Assembly: GCA_002339165.1 (NCBI GenBank)
Contig: DDJS01000042.1
Coordinates: 1-49,684, forward strand
DNA length: 49,684 nt
Direction of reading: 5' to 3'
From: Cellvibrionales bacterium UBA2618
GTDB taxonomy: Bacteria > Pseudomonadota > Gammaproteobacteria > Pseudomonadales > Porticoccaceae
The position numbers and the translations under genes are program-made. Under the pieces are notes generated by a model. It was not told the origin of the DNA. It made no database searches and saw nothing but the letters and a program-made list of their open reading frames with translations. Of the stretch, positions 41,292-49,684 are shown piece after piece (the first letter of the stretch is position 1; the number at the start of each line of letters is the position of its first letter).

Positions 41292-43733
41292 ATGGATTCT
41301 TTGAAAAATAAATGTAACTTTCTTGAGTGTGCTTTTCGCTCTGCGTTCGGCGTAGTGCTGATAAGCGTGGGTCCGTTGGTCATGAGTTCGACGCTTGAGG
41401 AAGTTATCGTTACAGCGCAAAAAAGAAGCCAAAGTGAGAACGATATTGGTATTACCATGAACACGTGGACTGGCGATGAGTTGCGAGATATGGGGGTAGT
41501 GTCGGCAGAAGATATGGCGCTCAGAACCCCCGGTTTGACGGTTAACGAAAGCTCAGCCACCGGTGTTCCTCTTTACACTATTCGCGGAGTTGGGTTTCAG
41601 GATTATTCTACAGGGTCCTCTTCGACTGTCGGAATTTACTTCGATCAAGTCGCAATGCCCTATACGGTGATGACCCGAGGTTTACTGTTTGATACGGAGA
41701 GAGTCGAAGTATTAAAGGGCCCGCAAGGAGACCTCTACGGCAGAAATACCACCGCGGGACAAATTAACTTTATCAGCAATAAACCGACTGAAGAATTTAC
41801 CGTCGGTATTAATGCCGGTATCAGTTCGTACTCAACGGTTGATTTCGAGGGTTTTGTCAATGGCGCAGTGGGGGAGACCATGCAGGGGCGATTTGCGTTT
41901 AAAACCATACAATCAAGCGACGGTTGGCAAAAAAGTGTCGACGGTGATGATGAGTTGGGTGAGAAGGATGTCACGGCGCTTCGCGCGTCATTAAATATCG
42001 ATTTTTCCGAGGATGCGTCACTGCTGCTGGTGGCCCATCATGTTGACGATCAATCGGACAATCAAGCGGCGACTGCGTATGACGGTAGAGATATTGGTTT
42101 GGGTGAGTTTTCTCTGCCATACACTGCAATAGCCCCTTATTTGGCGTCCGGAGAAACGCCGCCTTGGTACTCCACGGACGATAACGAAGCGGCCGGTTGG
42201 ACCAACAGCTACACCAGTCCTGTGACCGGAACCACATTTGATATAAGGCCAAAGCGTGACAACCAGTTAGAGGGTATTTCGGCGCGACTGGATTGGGATT
42301 TGGGCGGTATGTCTCTGACGTCGATTACCGCTTATAACCATTTTGAGCGGGTTGAAGCCAACGACTGGGACGGCGGGCAATACAACGATTCTAGTAACAT
42401 TAACACCACAGAATTAGAGGTTTTTTCCCAAGAAATCCAATTAAGTGGCTCGACGGAGTCACTAGACTGGGTTGTTGGAGCCTACTACTCAAGTGACGAG
42501 ATGGACGAGTACTACCATTACTTTATGTCGGATTCGATGTTTGGTGGCGCCTCGTTGGTATTTGATATAGCGCCGTTTAATTTGAATGGCTATGGCATAC
42601 TGGAATTAGATACCAAGTATAAGCAGGAGACAGATTCAAAAGCCATTTTTGGCCATGTTGAATGGCAGTTTGCCGAAAATTTGAAGCTGACATTCGGCGC
42701 TCGCCACACCAAGGAACAGCGTGATTGGACCGGATGCACCTATTCTGCCGCGGACAATACGCTGGGCACCTTTAACAACTTTGCGTTCGGAACTACGTTA
42801 ACTCCCGGTAGCTGCGGCACTGTTGATGATATACCGACGTCGCCCACCTTTATTCTTAACTTGCTCGGTACCGCGAATGCTAACGATGGATTGGCCGTCT
42901 TTACCGATAGCATTGATACCAGTCGCACAATGGGTAAGTTAGGGCTGGATTACACGCCATCAAAGGATCTTTTGGTTTACGGAACGATCTCACAAGGCTT
43001 CAAATCTGGCGGTTTCAACGGCGCCAACTCGAATACCTCCACGCAGTTGCTACCATATGATGAAGAGATATTGACGGCCTATGAAATCGGTGCGAAGGCG
43101 ACGTTACTCGATGGGTCGTTGCAGTTGAATACGGCCATATTTAGCTATGATTACGAGGATAAACAGGAAAAAGATAGGGTGATAACGCTGGTAGGCGCGA
43201 TTTCGGGGATCACTAACGTTGATAAATCCAGCATCACGGGTGCCGAAGTTGATGTTCAATGGATGGCGAGCGATAGCTTACGGCTGGCCTTTGGCGCTGC
43301 TTGGTTAGACACTGAAGTCGACGAATGGCAGGCCGTTGACGTTGCCAACAGTGAGTGGCTTGTGACTACGGCACGCTTCGACGCGTCGGGCAGCGAACTG
43401 CCCCAAGCACCAGAGTTGTCTTACACTGCGTTGATTAGTTACGACACTAGTATCACCGAGAATCTCGTCTTGGGTGTTGCAGCCGACCTCAGTTATACCG
43501 ACGAAACATCCGGTGGCGTCGCCCTTGATCGAGCCACAGAAGACTATATGGTGATCAACTCGAGGATTTCCATCGGCGACGTCAGCGAGAAATGGCGCGC
43601 GATGTTGTGGGTACGTAATGTTGCCGACGAGGATTATTACCCATCGGCATTTATCGGTGGCAATGGACCCTATGTGCGGAGCATGGGCATGCCGCGTACA
43701 GTTGGTGTTACGTTTAGTTATTCTATGCAGTGA
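41292..43733 (+). CDS. TonB-dependent outer-membrane receptor
   Basis: The 813-residue protein has a long charged N terminus before a hydrophobic signal segment (FGVVLISVGPLVMSS), then LEEVIVTAQKRSQSENDIGITM, plug motifs TERVEVLKGPQGDLYGRNTTAGQINFISNKP, and a barrel ending in VGVTFSYSMQ. It belongs to the same broad group as the receptor at 31123 but the two are clearly different sequences. It is divergent from the FeaR-like gene and may be induced with it; an amine or aromatic ligand is a guess. Confidence 0.92.
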   Translation: MDSLKNKCNFLECAFRSAFGVVLISVGPLVMSSTLEEVIVTAQKRSQSENDIGITMNTWTGDELRDMGVVSAEDMALRTPGLTVNESSATGVPLYTIRGVGFQDYSTGSSSTVGIYFDQVAMPYTVMTRGLLFDTERVEVLKGPQGDLYGRNTTAGQINFISNKPTEEFTVGINAGISSYSTVDFEGFVNGAVGETMQGRFAFKTIQSSDGWQKSVDGDDELGEKDVTALRASLNIDFSEDASLLLVAHHVDDQSDNQAATAYDGRDIGLGEFSLPYTAIAPYLASGETPPWYSTDDNEAAGWTNSYTSPVTGTTFDIRPKRDNQLEGISARLDWDLGGMSLTSITAYNHFERVEANDWDGGQYNDSSNINTTELEVFSQEIQLSGSTESLDWVVGAYYSSDEMDEYYHYFMSDSMFGGASLVFDIAPFNLNGYGILELDTKYKQETDSKAIFGHVEWQFAENLKLTFGARHTKEQRDWTGCTYSAADNTLGTFNNFAFGTTLTPGSCGTVDDIPTSPTFILNLLGTANANDGLAVFTDSIDTSRTMGKLGLDYTPSKDLLVYGTISQGFKSGGFNGANSNTSTQLLPYDEEILTAYEIGAKATLLDGSLQLNTAIFSYDYEDKQEKDRVITLVGAISGITNVDKSSITGAEVDVQWMASDSLRLAFGAAWLDTEVDEWQAVDVANSEWLVTTARFDASGSELPQAPELSYTALISYDTSITENLVLGVAADLSYTDETSGGVALDRATEDYMVINSRISIGDVSEKWRAMLWVRNVADEDYYPSAFIGGNGPYVRSMGMPRTVGVTFSYSMQ

Positions 43734-43908
43734 TCGTGTCGCGCCTTGAATGTGCGAGCGATTGTTGGCCAGTCTCCGAGCTTTTTGAGCGTCCCGTTAG
43801 ATCGTGTTTTCGTTGAGGTAAAGAAACAGACTGCGTTGATTGCCAAGAGCGGGGTGTCGACTAGGCGAACGTTGGGGTATGTATGATCGGTAGCGGGAGT
43901 GGTGTGGC

Positions 43909-45642
43909 ATGAGTGTCTTAAGGTTTACTCGGATCGCTGTGTCGACAGCCTGTTTGATGGCTGTTGTTAGTTGCCAGCAGCAGTCGTCTCAGAGGGCCGC
44001 TGATCGGGTGCTAAAAAATGGCCAAATTTATACCCTTGATGCCACGCAACCATGGGCGGAAGCGGTGGCGATCACCGAGGGGCGTTATGTTTTTATCGGC
44101 CCTGATGAGGGCGTCAATGACTATGTAGGTGTGTCCACTGAGGTAATCAATCTCGAGGGTAAGATGGCGATGCCCGGTATTAATGACGCGCACGTGCACC
44201 CGATGGATGGGGCGATTAAAGACCTCTTTGAATGCAATTTTCCATTCATTGCTAGTCCCAAAGACATTGCCGATGCAGTCGCCAAGTGTGTGGATGAAAA
44301 TCCCAATGCGCAGTGGATTCGTGGCGGTCAGTGGGGGAGTGATTTTTTTGTCGATCACGCCATAGATAACCCTCGGACGTGGTTGGATAGGGTGAGTGGT
44401 GAAAAAGCGGTCATTTTAAGCGATGACTCCCTTCATAATGCCTGGCTAAATTCTAAAGCGCTCGAATTGATTGGCATCAATAAAGAGACACCCAATCCAC
44501 CCGGGGTGGAAATCGTCAAGCATTCCCTTTCTGGTGAATTGACTGGGTTGGTACTGGAGGGTTTTGGGTATCTTCGGGCGCTAGTCCCTCCGCCTGATAA
44601 ACGAGAGTACGACGCTGCAGCGCGGCATGTCTGTGCAACGGCCAATGCCGTGGGTATTACGGGTATTAAAGACGCCAGTGCCAGCACTACGCAAGTGGAA
44701 GAATTCATAACGTTGGATAATCGCAGTGCACTGACGGTCCACTTTGCCGGTGCGCTTGAAACGCCGTATGGCGTTCGCGAAACCCCGCTGGATGTTGCGG
44801 AATTAATCCAACAACGCGAACGATTGATCTCAGAACATGTGGATACTAATTTTGTCAAAATATTCACCGATGGTGTGCCGACAGCCGCACGGACTGCCGC
44901 CATGTTAAAAGAGTATACGCTTGACAATATGGGTCAAATTGCCACTAAAGGGCAGTTGCATATTGGCGAATCGCAACTCACGCGTGATGTCATAGCGCTC
45001 GATGCTGCGGGCTTTACGGTGAAAATTCATACTGCTGGTGATCGCTCGGTGAGGGTCGCACTAAATGCCATTGCTGCAGCGAGGGATGCAAACGGTGCCA
45101 GCGGTTTGCGGCACGAACTGGCCCATGCGGGTTTCGTTGATGCAGCGGATATTCCGCGCTTTCAAACGCTGAATGCGGTGGCCGATCTTTCACCTTATCT
45201 GTGGTACCCGTCCCCGATTATCGATTCGGTTATCAGCGCAGTGGGACGACCACGTGGTGCACAGTACTGGCCTATCAACTCTTTATTGCTATCGGGCGCG
45301 CCGGTGTTAGCCGGTTCTGACTGGCCTGCGGCGGCCGCTAATATAAGCCCTTGGGGCGCGATTGAGGCGATGATCAGTCGAAAAAATCCTTACGGTGATT
45401 ATCCCGGTGCGCTGTGGCCCCAAGAGGCCATTAATTTGCAACAGTCTTTGCAGATATTCACGCTACAAAATGCACGAGCCATGAAAATTGATGATAAATC
45501 TGGCTCTATAGAGTTGGGTAAACTAGCGGATCTAATTGTTTTGAATCACAATCTATTTACAATCCCAACATCTGAGATTGGCGATACACAAGTGTTGCGG
45601 ACGCTGTTTGCCGGTAAAACTGTTCACTTAATAGAGGAGTAA
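43909..45642 (+). CDS. Amidohydrolase_3 (YtcJ-like) family lipoprotein
   Basis: The 577-residue protein has a lipoprotein signal (LMAVVSC, Cys23) and a metal-dependent amidohydrolase domain: NGQIYTLDATQPWAEAVAI, the HxH motif GINDAHVHPMD, VKIFTDGVPTAARTA, VKIHTAGDRSVRVA, LAGSDWPAAAANISPW and the C-terminal GKLADLIVLN. Such enzymes hydrolyse amide or cyclic amide bonds; here it would act outside the inner membrane. GGGAGTGG precedes the ATG. It is the first gene of a tight run leading to the amidase and overlaps the next gene's ATG by one base. Substrate unknown. Confidence 0.87.
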   Translation: MSVLRFTRIAVSTACLMAVVSCQQQSSQRAADRVLKNGQIYTLDATQPWAEAVAITEGRYVFIGPDEGVNDYVGVSTEVINLEGKMAMPGINDAHVHPMDGAIKDLFECNFPFIASPKDIADAVAKCVDENPNAQWIRGGQWGSDFFVDHAIDNPRTWLDRVSGEKAVILSDDSLHNAWLNSKALELIGINKETPNPPGVEIVKHSLSGELTGLVLEGFGYLRALVPPPDKREYDAAARHVCATANAVGITGIKDASASTTQVEEFITLDNRSALTVHFAGALETPYGVRETPLDVAELIQQRERLISEHVDTNFVKIFTDGVPTAARTAAMLKEYTLDNMGQIATKGQLHIGESQLTRDVIALDAAGFTVKIHTAGDRSVRVALNAIAAARDANGASGLRHELAHAGFVDAADIPRFQTLNAVADLSPYLWYPSPIIDSVISAVGRPRGAQYWPINSLLLSGAPVLAGSDWPAAAANISPWGAIEAMISRKNPYGDYPGALWPQEAINLQQSLQIFTLQNARAMKIDDKSGSIELGKLADLIVLNHNLFTIPTSEIGDTQVLRTLFAGKTVHLIEE

Positions 45643-46760
45643 TGGGCTTGTTGAATACATACTTTTTGACAGATGAACGAACGTTTTGGCACACCACTGG
45701 GGTGCAGGCGCTGTTTATGCCGGTGGAAGGTTGGGTTGAACCGCCCGCTGGAAGCTACGGCGCGGATACTCCGGGTTCTAAGCGCCGTATCCTCAACTTG
45801 GTTAGGGCCTCGGGTCTCGATCAACATCTCAGTATACGCTCCGCGCCAGAGGCAATCCGGGATCAACTGCTGGCAATACACCCAGCGAACTATATTGATG
45901 AATTCAAGAAACTGAGCGATGCCGGTGGCGGTGAGTTGGGACTCTTCGCGCCTTTTAGTAAAGGCGGGTATGAAATTGCTTGTCTATCCGCTGGGTTGGC
46001 GGTTGAGGCGGTGGACGCGCTTATGCGTGGCGATGCTCAAAATAGTTATGCGTTATGTCGGCCGGCAGGCCATCACTGCCTTGCGGAGCATTCCATGGGG
46101 TTTTGTCTGTTGGCAAACATCCCCATTGCGATTGAGGCCGCGAAAAAAAAATATGGCATCACTAGAGTGGCGGTAGTGGACTGGGATGTTCATCACGGCA
46201 ATGGTACCCAGGCCATTTTTTACGATCGCGCCGATGTATTGACTATTTCGCTGCATCAGGACCGTTGCTTCCCCCCAGGGTATAGTGGATTTGACGAGCG
46301 TGGTAAAGGTGATGGCGCCGGATATAACTTAAACATCCCTTTGCCTGCAGGTTGTGGCCATGAGTCATATCTCTATGCGATGCAAAAAATGGTGCTTCCA
46401 GCGTTGCAGGCTTATCAACCTGAGTTGATTGTTGTAGCTAGCGGTTTGGACGCAAACAGCGTCGATCCGCTGGCACGACAATTACTGCATAGCGACAGTT
46501 TTCGAGCTATGACCGGTATGATGATGGAAGCGGCTGAACAACTTTGTAGCGGTAGGTTAGCGGTGGTGCATGAGGGCGGCTACGCCGAGGCCTACACGCC
46601 ATTTTGTGGTCAAGCGATTCTCGAAACCTTGAGCGGGGTGAAAAAAGTTGATGATCCCGAGTTGGAGTTCTTTTCTTTGCAACAACCTTGCGAGCGGGCT
46701 GTGGGTTTTCATCGCCAATGGATCGACGATATGGCCCGAGAGTTAAGCGATGTGGGATGA
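45642..46760 (+). CDS. Histone-deacetylase-superfamily amidohydrolase (acetylpolyamine deacetylase-like)
   Basis: The 372-residue protein has the arginase/deacetylase fold with all class II HDAC-type residues: the tandem His in CRPAGHHCLAEHSMGFCLLANIP, the zinc ligands in VVDWDVHHGNGTQAIFYD, the third ligand Asp in ASGLDANSVDPL, and the Tyr in VHEGGYAEAY. Bacterial members remove acetyl or acyl groups from amines such as acetylpolyamines. Its ATG overlaps the stop of the amidohydrolase gene (TAATG), so they are co-translated. A terminator follows. Confidence 0.9.
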   Translation: MGLLNTYFLTDERTFWHTTGVQALFMPVEGWVEPPAGSYGADTPGSKRRILNLVRASGLDQHLSIRSAPEAIRDQLLAIHPANYIDEFKKLSDAGGGELGLFAPFSKGGYEIACLSAGLAVEAVDALMRGDAQNSYALCRPAGHHCLAEHSMGFCLLANIPIAIEAAKKKYGITRVAVVDWDVHHGNGTQAIFYDRADVLTISLHQDRCFPPGYSGFDERGKGDGAGYNLNIPLPAGCGHESYLYAMQKMVLPALQAYQPELIVVASGLDANSVDPLARQLLHSDSFRAMTGMMMEAAEQLCSGRLAVVHEGGYAEAYTPFCGQAILETLSGVKKVDDPELEFFSLQQPCERAVGFHRQWIDDMARELSDVG

Positions 46761-46796
46761 ACGTGGGTGGAAACGGTTTGTGTATTGCCCAACAAA

Positions 46797-46821
46797 AAAG
46801 CGCCACTGCTGGTGGCGCTTT
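46797..46821 (+). terminator. Hairpin terminator after the deacetylase gene
   Basis: AAAGCGCCAC (46797-46806), five-base loop, GTGGCGCTTT (46812-46821): a 10-bp perfect stem preceded by an A-run and ending in TTT. It lies 37 bases after the deacetylase stop and separates it from the phospho-lyase gene. Confidence 0.75.
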
Positions 46822-47020
46822 AAACATGGCTTTGCAGCATTTAAAAGTATGTAGCATGGCAACGGGCTGATCTGGGCTGTTCTGGACAGTTCTTGAAAAC
46901 GTGCATTAATGTGCTAACGCCGACCTTTATGGCAAAGTAAACCGACTTATATGTGGCGCCAGCGATATCTATGTAGCGATTATTGTGGGCGTATTAAACG
47001 GCAATGACCGAGTTGACGTT

Positions 47021-48328
47021 ATGGAAAATCCCTCTGTTAAAAGTCTAGTAGCACGTCGAAGTAAAGTTTTGAGTCAGCACTCACCCCTGTTTTATGATCA
47101 ACCACTTCACTTGGTCAAAGGTGAAGGCGTATGGTTATTTGATTATCAGGGCAGGCGTTATCTGGATGTTTATAATAACGTGCCGCATGTCGGGCACTGC
47201 AATCCTCGAGTGGTTGAGGCCATGCGGCAACAGGCATCGACCCTCAATATACACACTCGCTATTTGCATCAAAATATCGTTGACTATGTGGAGCGATTAA
47301 CCGCTACGTTTGATCTCAGTCTATCCATGGCGATGTTAACCTGCACCGGTAGCGAAGCCAATGAATTGGCTTTGCGTATGGCAAGGCATTATTCGGGCGC
47401 TATGGGTGTGATCGTGACCGACTGCGCCTACCACGGTAATACTGAGGCGGTAGCCGAACTGGGAACCGCGTTTATGCCCGATTCCAAAACCACTAAGCGG
47501 GTTAAAGCGTTCGCAAGTCCGGATTCATATCGAGGACTGGCAAACGTCAAAGAAAAAGATCTTGCTGATGCCTATGGGTCTCAGGTGCAGCGAGCGATAG
47601 ACGAGTTTCATGATGAGGGAATCGGTGTCGCGGCGATACTGGTGTGTCCGGCGTTTGCTAATGAGGGCTTGCTAGATCTGCCCAAAGGTTTTTTAGAAAA
47701 TGCAGTGGCCAAGGTACGCAGAGCTGGTGGCCTTTTTATCGCCGATGAAGTGCAAGTTGGATTTGGCCGAACGGGCCGACACATGTGGGCGCATCAACAG
47801 TATGGGGTGACGCCTGACATTGTCACCCTAGGCAAACCCATGGGTAATGGCTATCCGCTGGCGGGTGTTGTTGCTCGCGGTGAATTAATTGAGCAATTCA
47901 GCCAGCATGCTATGTACTTTAATACCTTCGGAGGCACACCCGTAGCCTGCGCCATAGGTATGGCCGTGCTCGATGTGCTGGAGCATGACAACCTTTTGGA
48001 AAATGCCATAAAAACTGGCGGCTATGTGAAAGATCAATTGGTCGCGTTGCAGCGACGACACGCCATCATCGGTGATGTGCGAGATCAAGGTCTATTTTTT
48101 GCAGTGGAGTTGGTCAAAGACAGGCAGAACAAGGACCCCGCCATAGATGAGGCGAACCGTGTTATCAATTTAATGCGAAATCACGGCGTACTGATCAGTA
48201 CGATCGGAAAGTACCAATCCATTTTAAAAGTGCGCCCGCCGATGCCTTTTTATCAGGAACACGCGGAACTATTTATCTCGACCTTGGATAAAGTCTTACA
48301 GATAGTCGACTCGGAGACCCCACTATGA
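47021..48328 (+). CDS. Class-III aminotransferase-fold PLP enzyme of the AGXT2L phospho-lyase type
   Basis: The protein is 435 residues from the ATG at 47021 (MENPSVKSLVARR...); a GTG at 46985 is possible. It closely follows the AGXT2L1/L2 pattern (ethanolamine-phosphate or phosphohydroxylysine phospho-lyase): YLDVYNNVPHVGHCNPRVVEA, NIHTRYLHQNIVDYVERLTAT, GSEANELALRMAR, AYHGNTEAV, ADEVQVGFGRTGRHMW, and the PLP Lys in VTLGKPMGNGYPLAGVV. These enzymes cleave a phosphorylated amino alcohol to aldehyde, ammonia and phosphate rather than transaminate. The kinase gene overlapping its end strongly supports this reading. Confidence 0.85.
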   Translation: MENPSVKSLVARRSKVLSQHSPLFYDQPLHLVKGEGVWLFDYQGRRYLDVYNNVPHVGHCNPRVVEAMRQQASTLNIHTRYLHQNIVDYVERLTATFDLSLSMAMLTCTGSEANELALRMARHYSGAMGVIVTDCAYHGNTEAVAELGTAFMPDSKTTKRVKAFASPDSYRGLANVKEKDLADAYGSQVQRAIDEFHDEGIGVAAILVCPAFANEGLLDLPKGFLENAVAKVRRAGGLFIADEVQVGFGRTGRHMWAHQQYGVTPDIVTLGKPMGNGYPLAGVVARGELIEQFSQHAMYFNTFGGTPVACAIGMAVLDVLEHDNLLENAIKTGGYVKDQLVALQRRHAIIGDVRDQGLFFAVELVKDRQNKDPAIDEANRVINLMRNHGVLISTIGKYQSILKVRPPMPFYQEHAELFISTLDKVLQIVDSETPL

Positions 48329-49347
48329 CCGACTTTTATGCGCTCACCGCAGCTGAGCAAAGTCCTCTTTTGTTATCGATGGCGCAAGCAGCCTTGCCTC
48401 ATTGGGGGATTAAAGATGCCCGTTTAACGTTGATTAAATATCGGGAAAATGCTGTCTATGACGTCATTGATCAGCAGGGCCAACGCTACGCTTTGAGAAT
48501 ACATCGGTCGGGTTACCACAGTGATCTAGCGTTGAATTCCGAACTTAAATGGCTGATTGCGCTGCATGCATCGGGACTATCCGTGACCCGCGTTGTGCCG
48601 ACCAAGAACGGGGATTTAATGGTACTGGGTCGGATAGAGGGTGTCCCTGAGGCCCGACAAATTGATTTATTTGCCTGGGTTGATGGTCAGCAATTAGGCT
48701 CCATAGAAGCGGGATTGGGCAATAATCAAAACAACACTCAATCGATTTACGATGTCATCGGCCAGAAAGCGGCGTGCCTGCATAATCAGGCCGTGGCGTG
48801 GACTTTACCCGTGCCCTTTGAACGACACGCGTGGGATGCCGACGGTCTAGTTGGTGATGAACCTCTGTGGGGGCGTTTTTGGGAGTTGGGACTATTGACG
48901 GAGGCACAGAAAAATTTAATCTCCGATGCTCGCATAATAGTGAGAGACGCGCTCCAAGCATTACCCATGACTGCGCCCGACTTTGGCCTAATTCATGCGG
49001 ACCTTGTCCCCGAGAACCTGCTCGTCGAGGGCGGTGAGGTCCATTTGATTGATTTTGACGATTGCGGTTTTGGTTGGCACATGTTTGAGCTGGCGACGGC
49101 GCTGTATTTTCTTCGCGATGATGCTTCATATGAATTGGCGAAGGATTCTTTGATTGCAGGTTATCAAAAGCAACGGGCGCTGTCTGAGCAGCAATTGGGG
49201 CAGTTGGAACTTTTTTTAACCGCTCGCGGTTTTACATATCTTGGTTGGATCATCAGTCGCCAAGAAACGCAGACTGCTAAGGAATTCGCGCCAGAACTCA
49301 TCCGCCTTGCCTGCCAGCAGGCAAGGCGATTTTTAATGATGAATTAA
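48325..49347 (+). CDS. APH-fold small-molecule kinase, probable amino-alcohol kinase
   Basis: The 340-residue kinase has the APH/choline-kinase catalytic loop GLIHADLVPENLLVEGGEVHLIDFDDCGFGWHMFELA (Brenner His-Asp and metal-binding Asp) and an N-terminal lobe Arg/Lys region in RYALRIHRSGYHS. Its ATG overlaps the phospho-lyase stop by four bases. In animals HYKK phosphorylates hydroxylysine and AGXT2L2 then cleaves it, and bacterial homologues can be fused; this pair is the unfused version. The substrate may be ethanolamine, hydroxylysine or another amino alcohol. An unusually good terminator hairpin lies inside its last codons. Confidence 0.85.
   Translation: MTDFYALTAAEQSPLLLSMAQAALPHWGIKDARLTLIKYRENAVYDVIDQQGQRYALRIHRSGYHSDLALNSELKWLIALHASGLSVTRVVPTKNGDLMVLGRIEGVPEARQIDLFAWVDGQQLGSIEAGLGNNQNNTQSIYDVIGQKAACLHNQAVAWTLPVPFERHAWDADGLVGDEPLWGRFWELGLLTEAQKNLISDARIIVRDALQALPMTAPDFGLIHADLVPENLLVEGGEVHLIDFDDCGFGWHMFELATALYFLRDDASYELAKDSLIAGYQKQRALSEQQLGQLELFLTARGFTYLGWIISRQETQTAKEFAPELIRLACQQARRFLMMN
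49303..49334 (+). terminator. Intragenic terminator-like hairpin in the last codons of the kinase gene
   Basis: CGCCTTGCCTG (49303-49313), loop CCAG, CAGGCAAGGCG (49318-49328): an 11-bp perfect stem followed by ATTTTT. The kinase stop is at 49345-49347, so the stem is entirely coding. It looks like a full rho-independent terminator that could shield or attenuate the amidase gene downstream. Confidence 0.7.
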
Positions 49348-49383
49348 CGACCGATATTGAAGTTGTGCATAACAGGATATCCT

Positions 49384-49684
49384 ATGACCGATAAACTGAC
49401 CCACCAGCCGTTGTTGTCGCGTCGCGCGTTTGTCGGAAATGCAATGGCCGGGTTAGCGGGGATGAGTGCCGCTGGGCGAGCGGTGGCTGCCGGACTGAGC
49501 ACTGGAAACAGTGAAATTACTTCTTTGACGGCACTGCAATTATCGAGTGCGATCAAAGCGAAACAGGTTTCTTGCAAGGAGGTGATGAGCCAATACCTAG
49601 GCCAGATCGATCGTTATAATGGAAAATTTAATGCGGCTGTTTCTCTTGCCGATAGTGATCTCTTGCTAGCCCAAGCCAATCGAG
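49384..49684 (+). CDS. Tat-exported amidase (amidase signature family), cut by window edge
   Basis: The first 100 residues are visible. They open with a twin-arginine signal (LLSRRAFVGNAMAGLAGMSAAG), so a folded enzyme is exported to the periplasm. They continue with ITSLTALQLSSAIKAKQVSCKEVMSQYLGQIDRYNGKFNAAVSL, the standard N-terminal segment of amidase-signature enzymes (GatA/fatty-acid-amide hydrolase fold). The catalytic Ser-Ser-Lys region lies beyond the window. It follows the kinase by 36 bp and would cleave an amide, in keeping with the deacetylase and amidohydrolase upstream. Confidence 0.85.
   Translation, partial: MTDKLTHQPLLSRRAFVGNAMAGLAGMSAAGRAVAAGLSTGNSEITSLTALQLSSAIKAKQVSCKEVMSQYLGQIDRYNGKFNAAVSLADSDLLLAQANR

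Noticed and set aside
44433..44927. 164-residue minus-strand frame
   Set aside because: Antisense of the amidohydrolase gene, which has full motifs in the plus strand.
1..49684. CRISPR arrays, tRNA or rRNA genes, prophage or integrase genes
   Set aside because: No regularly spaced repeats, cloverleaf-like segments or phage genes were found on reading both strands.

Overview
The window is about 50 kb of a gammaproteobacterial chromosome of moderate GC. It has TonB-dependent receptors with plug motifs of the 'EEIIVTA' type, a paaZABCDE/paaG-IJK layout, PaaX, and feaR/tynA-like genes. A marine oligotrophic gammaproteobacterium (Spongiibacteraceae/Halieaceae type) is my best guess, by inference only. 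No tRNA, rRNA, CRISPR array or intact transposase was seen. Nearly everything serves breakdown of aromatic acids and amines.

Layout. 1-7.1 kb: edge-truncated paaY, a MarR regulator, and an operon hmgA-fahA-MBL protein-mhaA-mhaB-maiA (homogentisate pathway, probably fed by 3-hydroxyphenylacetate). 7.1-12.8 kb, minus strand: paaZ-A-B-C-D-E, the phenylacetyl-CoA epoxidase operon with ring-opening enzyme. 13.4-17.7 kb, plus strand: paaG, a decayed paaH, paaI, paaJ, paaK. 18.4-20.4 kb: a small membrane protein and an ActP/PaaL-type symporter, probably phenylacetate uptake. 20.9-27.7 kb, minus strand: an undescribed-looking module of CoA ligase, thiolase fold without thiolase catalytic residues, Zn-ribbon/OB-fold partner, SDR, Rieske dioxygenase alpha and beta, with an adjacent LysR gene. 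28.4-30.8 kb: PaaX repressor and an MFS exporter. 31.1-43.7 kb: two TonB-dependent receptors, a PQQ alcohol dehydrogenase with cytochrome c domain, an aldehyde dehydrogenase, a copper amine oxidase lipoprotein and a FeaR-like AraC regulator. 43.9-49.7 kb: amidohydrolase lipoprotein, histone-deacetylase-fold amidohydrolase, AGXT2L-type phospho-lyase, APH-fold kinase, and the start of a Tat-exported amidase.

How they may work together (inference). Aromatic alcohols and amines are oxidised in the envelope by the PQQ dehydrogenase and copper amine oxidase to arylacetaldehydes. The aldehyde dehydrogenase makes arylacetates. Phenylacetate enters PaaK -> PaaABCE -> PaaG -> PaaZ -> PaaJ, and 3-hydroxyphenylacetate enters MhaAB -> HmgA -> MaiA -> FahA. 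PaaF is absent from the window and PaaH is reduced to a remnant, so those two beta-oxidation steps must come from elsewhere. The right-hand cluster looks like a separate route for N-acylated amino alcohols: deacylation, phosphorylation, then phospho-lyase cleavage to aldehyde, ammonia and phosphate.
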